From Nocardia donostiensis (GTDB taxonomy: Bacteria > Actinomycetota > Actinomycetes > Mycobacteriales > Mycobacteriaceae), in assembly GCF_002081715.1 (NCBI RefSeq), contig NZ_MUKP01000021.1:34757-98756 (forward strand): a stretch of DNA of 64,000 nucleotides. Reading direction: 5' to 3'. Of the stretch, positions 61,975 to 64,000 are shown piece by piece. The notes under the pieces were generated by a model, which searched no databases, had not been told where the DNA came from, and saw only the letters and a list, made by a program, of their open reading frames with translations. The position numbers and the translations under genes are program-made. The stretch's first letter is position 1, and each line of letters begins with the position of its first letter.

Positions 61975-64000
61975 CTACGCGCAGGGGTCTTCGGCCGCGT
62001 TGACGTGCTCCAGATCCGACGGCAGTTCCACCGGCGCCGTGCTTGCGGCGGCCACATCGGTGATCGCGTCGCCGACCGGAGTCGGGTTGTTCACTATCCC
62101 CTGATAGTTCTCGCCCAGCACGACTTCGACGATGCTGCCGAGCTCGTCGTCGAGCTGCATGGTTGCGCCGGGGATGGCTGACGCCACAGTCGCCGCCTCG
62201 TTCTCGTAGCCGCTCGCGTACCGGATCATCGTCTCGGGAGCGGAGCCTTCGGTGTAGTTGCCGGTGTTGTAGATGCCGAAGCCCACACTGCCCAGTTCGG
62301 TGGCCGTCCGCCCGGCCAGACCGCTGATACCGGAGCCGTTGGAAACCAGCAGGGACAGCGTGCCTGGATCGACCGCGGTGTACCGCGGCGGTGGGGGCGG
62401 TGTCGATGTCGCCGTCGGAGCGGGGGCGGTCTTTTCGCCGGGTAGCGGCTGATCGTCGCGGATCGCTCGGAAGATCGCCTTGATATCGGATTCGCGCGGG
62501 ATCTCGTTGCCGTAGGAGGTTGTTCCCGCGGTGGGAATGGTCAGGAAGGTGACCGCGCCCGCATCCACGTCCTGCAGCGAACGACCGAGCATGAGCAGAT
62601 CGTTCGGGGTGACCCGGTCGACGAAGGTGGCTTGGGTGAAGGCCTTGATGAAGCCGTTCAACTTGCCCGGGTCCAGCAGGACCTTGCCGGACAGCGCGCC
62701 GCGCAGCAGCGACGCCAGAAAACGCTGCTGCCGGGCGATCCGGTCGTAGTCGCTGCGCTCCTCGCCGTAGACGTGCCGGGCGCGCACATAGTTCAACGCG
62801 GTCGCGCCGTTGAGCCGATGCCTGCCAGGCTGTTCCACCACCGGGCCGAGCACACCGTCGATAATCGGTTTGGTCGCGCACACCTCGACGCCGCCGACCT
62901 GGTCGACCATCTGCTCGAATCCGGCGAAATCGATACCGATGAAGTGGTTGATCGTGCTGCCGGTGAGCCGCTGAATGGTCGAAACCAGGCATTTCGGCCC
63001 GCCCAACGCGTAGACGGCGTTGAGCTTGCCGCCCATCGCCGAGGGATAGACCTCCTCGGTATAACCGGGTTTCTGGTTGTCCCAGCCGTTACATTCGGGC
63101 CGGGTCACGTCCAGGTCGCGCGGGAACGACACCACGACCACGCGCTGCCGGTTCTGCGGGATGTGCACCAGCATGGTGGTATCGGCGCGAGCGCCCTCGG
63201 CGTCCTCGACGGTGCCCGCACCGATTTCGCCGTTCGCGCCCGCCCTGGTGTCGGTGCCGACGATCAGGTAGTTCTCGTCACCGAGCTGAGCGTGCGCGTC
63301 GATCACGTCCTCGCTCGTATCGTCCAGTGCCGAGACCTGGGTGAATCCGTTGTTCGTGGCCTGCAGGTAGCTCCAGGCGCCGCCGGTGATCAGCAGCGCG
63401 ATCACCGCGAATATGGCAAGCGTCACCCGCCCGGCCACCCGCAGCCTGCGGTTACGCCGGGATTTACTTTGCTCGAGCCGGGTCCGGCGGGTCTTGCCTG
63501 CCGGCTCCGCCGCAACCGGCTCTGTTGTCGGCCAGCCGCTGGTGTTGGTTTTTCCGCTGACCTTCGGCGGTGCATCGTGTACCGGGGCGAGCACATCGGT
63601 GACCGCATCCGGGGATTCGGCGATATCGCGCGGATCCGCGGCAGCTGGCGGGATGGCCGGGGCGGCCGACGAGGAAGCTCCGGTTTTCCGCCCGGAGGTG
63701 CGCCCGCGCCGTGTGCTGTCCGGTTGCCGGTTGCGTTCAGTGGACCGTTTCGCGGGTCTGCCGGAATGTTGTGCGGATTCGGCCCGGGACGCTTCCGGGG
63801 CGGGTTGACGGGTCTTGGCGGAAGTATCGACAGCAACGGTTTCCGGACCGGTCTCCGGCTGCCGCGGCCGGCCCGCGGGGGCGCGGCCGGAACCGGGAGC
63901 CGCGGGAAGCGACCCGCTGTTCGGTTGCGGCCGGGAACCGCCCCGGTGACCCATTGCCTCCGGCGAGCCCTGCCTGCCGTCCGGGGCGTGCCGACCGGCC
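61975..64000 (-). CDS. LytR-CpsA-Psr (LCP) cell-wall ligase, 5' end probably beyond the window
   Basis: The frame is open to the right edge of the window. An ATG at 63954 is possible (659 residues), but GGAGG lies only two bases before it and the upstream codons continue the same Gly/Arg/Pro-rich style, so the true start is probably outside. A long disordered N-terminus is followed by one membrane helix (VTLAIFAVIALLITGGAWSY), an LCP domain (SFPRDLDV, GGKLNAVYALGG, ALNYVRARH, DYDRIARQQRFL) and a C-terminal LytR_C domain. LCP enzymes attach arabinogalactan to peptidoglycan in mycolata. Confidence 0.9.
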   Translation of the reverse strand, partial: AGRHAPDGRQGSPEAMGHRGGSRPQPNSGSLPAAPGSGRAPAGRPRQPETGPETVAVDTSAKTRQPAPEASRAESAQHSGRPAKRSTERNRQPDSTRRGRTSGRKTGASSSAAPAIPPAAADPRDIAESPDAVTDVLAPVHDAPPKVSGKTNTSGWPTTEPVAAEPAGKTRRTRLEQSKSRRNRRLRVAGRVTLAIFAVIALLITGGAWSYLQATNNGFTQVSALDDTSEDVIDAHAQLGDENYLIVGTDTRAGANGEIGAGTVEDAEGARADTTMLVHIPQNRQRVVVVSFPRDLDVTRPECNGWDNQKPGYTEEVYPSAMGGKLNAVYALGGPKCLVSTIQRLTGSTINHFIGIDFAGFEQMVDQVGGVEVCATKPIIDGVLGPVVEQPGRHRLNGATALNYVRARHVYGEERSDYDRIARQQRFLASLLRGALSGKVLLDPGKLNGFIKAFTQATFVDRVTPNDLLMLGRSLQDVDAGAVTFLTIPTAGTTSYGNEIPRESDIKAIFRAIRDDQPLPGEKTAPAPTATSTPPPPPRYTAVDPGTLSLLVSNGSGISGLAGRTATELGSVGFGIYNTGNYTEGSAPETMIRYASGYENEAATVASAIPGATMQLDDELGSIVEVVLGENYQGIVNNPTPVGDAITDVAAASTAPVELPSDLEHVNAAEDPCA

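Overview
The window is high-GC actinobacterial DNA. It carries a mce4-type sterol importer, mycothiol synthase (mshD), an LmeA-type lipoglycan protein, GlnR, cydABDC and an LCP cell-wall ligase. This set points to a mycolic-acid-containing genus, most likely Nocardia (Rhodococcus or a relative is possible). Genes are dense, and many neighbours overlap by ATGA or GTGA, as expected for coupled actinobacterial operons.

Layout. 1-5659: 3' part of a mce operon (mceC tail, mceD, mceE lipoprotein, mceF, two Mce-associated proteins). It is followed by convergent otsA and a small gene, the neighbourhood known around mce4 in mycobacteria. 7758-14846 is a less conserved stretch: an alpha/beta hydrolase, an orphan MbtH-like protein, tRNA-Thr(TGT), a cassette of a tiny membrane protein, a degenerate resolvase-like protein and an XRE regulator, then a TetR regulator divergent from an FAD monooxygenase and a membrane protein, a gene remnant, a HIT protein and a PH-domain protein beside a 22-bp tandem repeat. 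15021-41172 holds purine genes interleaved with housekeeping genes: purD, M23 peptidase, aminotransferase, TetR, purB, HIT, oligopeptidase B, deacetylase-like, MBL hydrolase, purS-purQ, M18 aminopeptidase, GT87, purL, membrane hydrolase, CPBP protease, YgfZ, MOSC, asparaginase, DUF3073, purM, purF. 41315-50603 has a YhgE/Pip membrane protein, an SCP-like protein, aminodeoxychorismate lyase and cydABDC. 50864-55002 is a minus-strand sulfur/thiol block (nitrobindin-like protein, 31-aa membrane peptide, sseC, cysA, DUF4395, polycysteine leader peptide, thioredoxin, LmeA). 55175-64000 has glnR, mshD, the pst phosphate operon, phoU and an LCP protein running off the edge. From purD onward the order largely follows my memory of M. 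tuberculosis Rv0772-Rv0822c.

How genes work together: mce4 imports sterols; purD/B/S/Q/L/M/F supply most of de novo IMP/AMP synthesis (purC, purN/H, purE/K, purA are not here); cydAB is the bd oxidase matured by CydDC; cysA/sseC/thioredoxin handle sulfane sulfur under a probable cysteine attenuator; pstSCAB and phoU form the phosphate module behind a PHO-box-like repeat.

The most interesting unexplained signals are an IS200/IS605 right end with omega-RNA-like hairpins but no TnpB in the mshD leader; the polycysteine leader with an adjacent hairpin and palindrome; two palindromes at the cydA promoter; a 15-codon ORF with a strong Shine-Dalgarno after cydC; and a small cassette beside tRNA-Thr with a resolvase-like protein that lacks the catalytic serine. 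No CRISPR array, prophage or complete transposase gene was seen.
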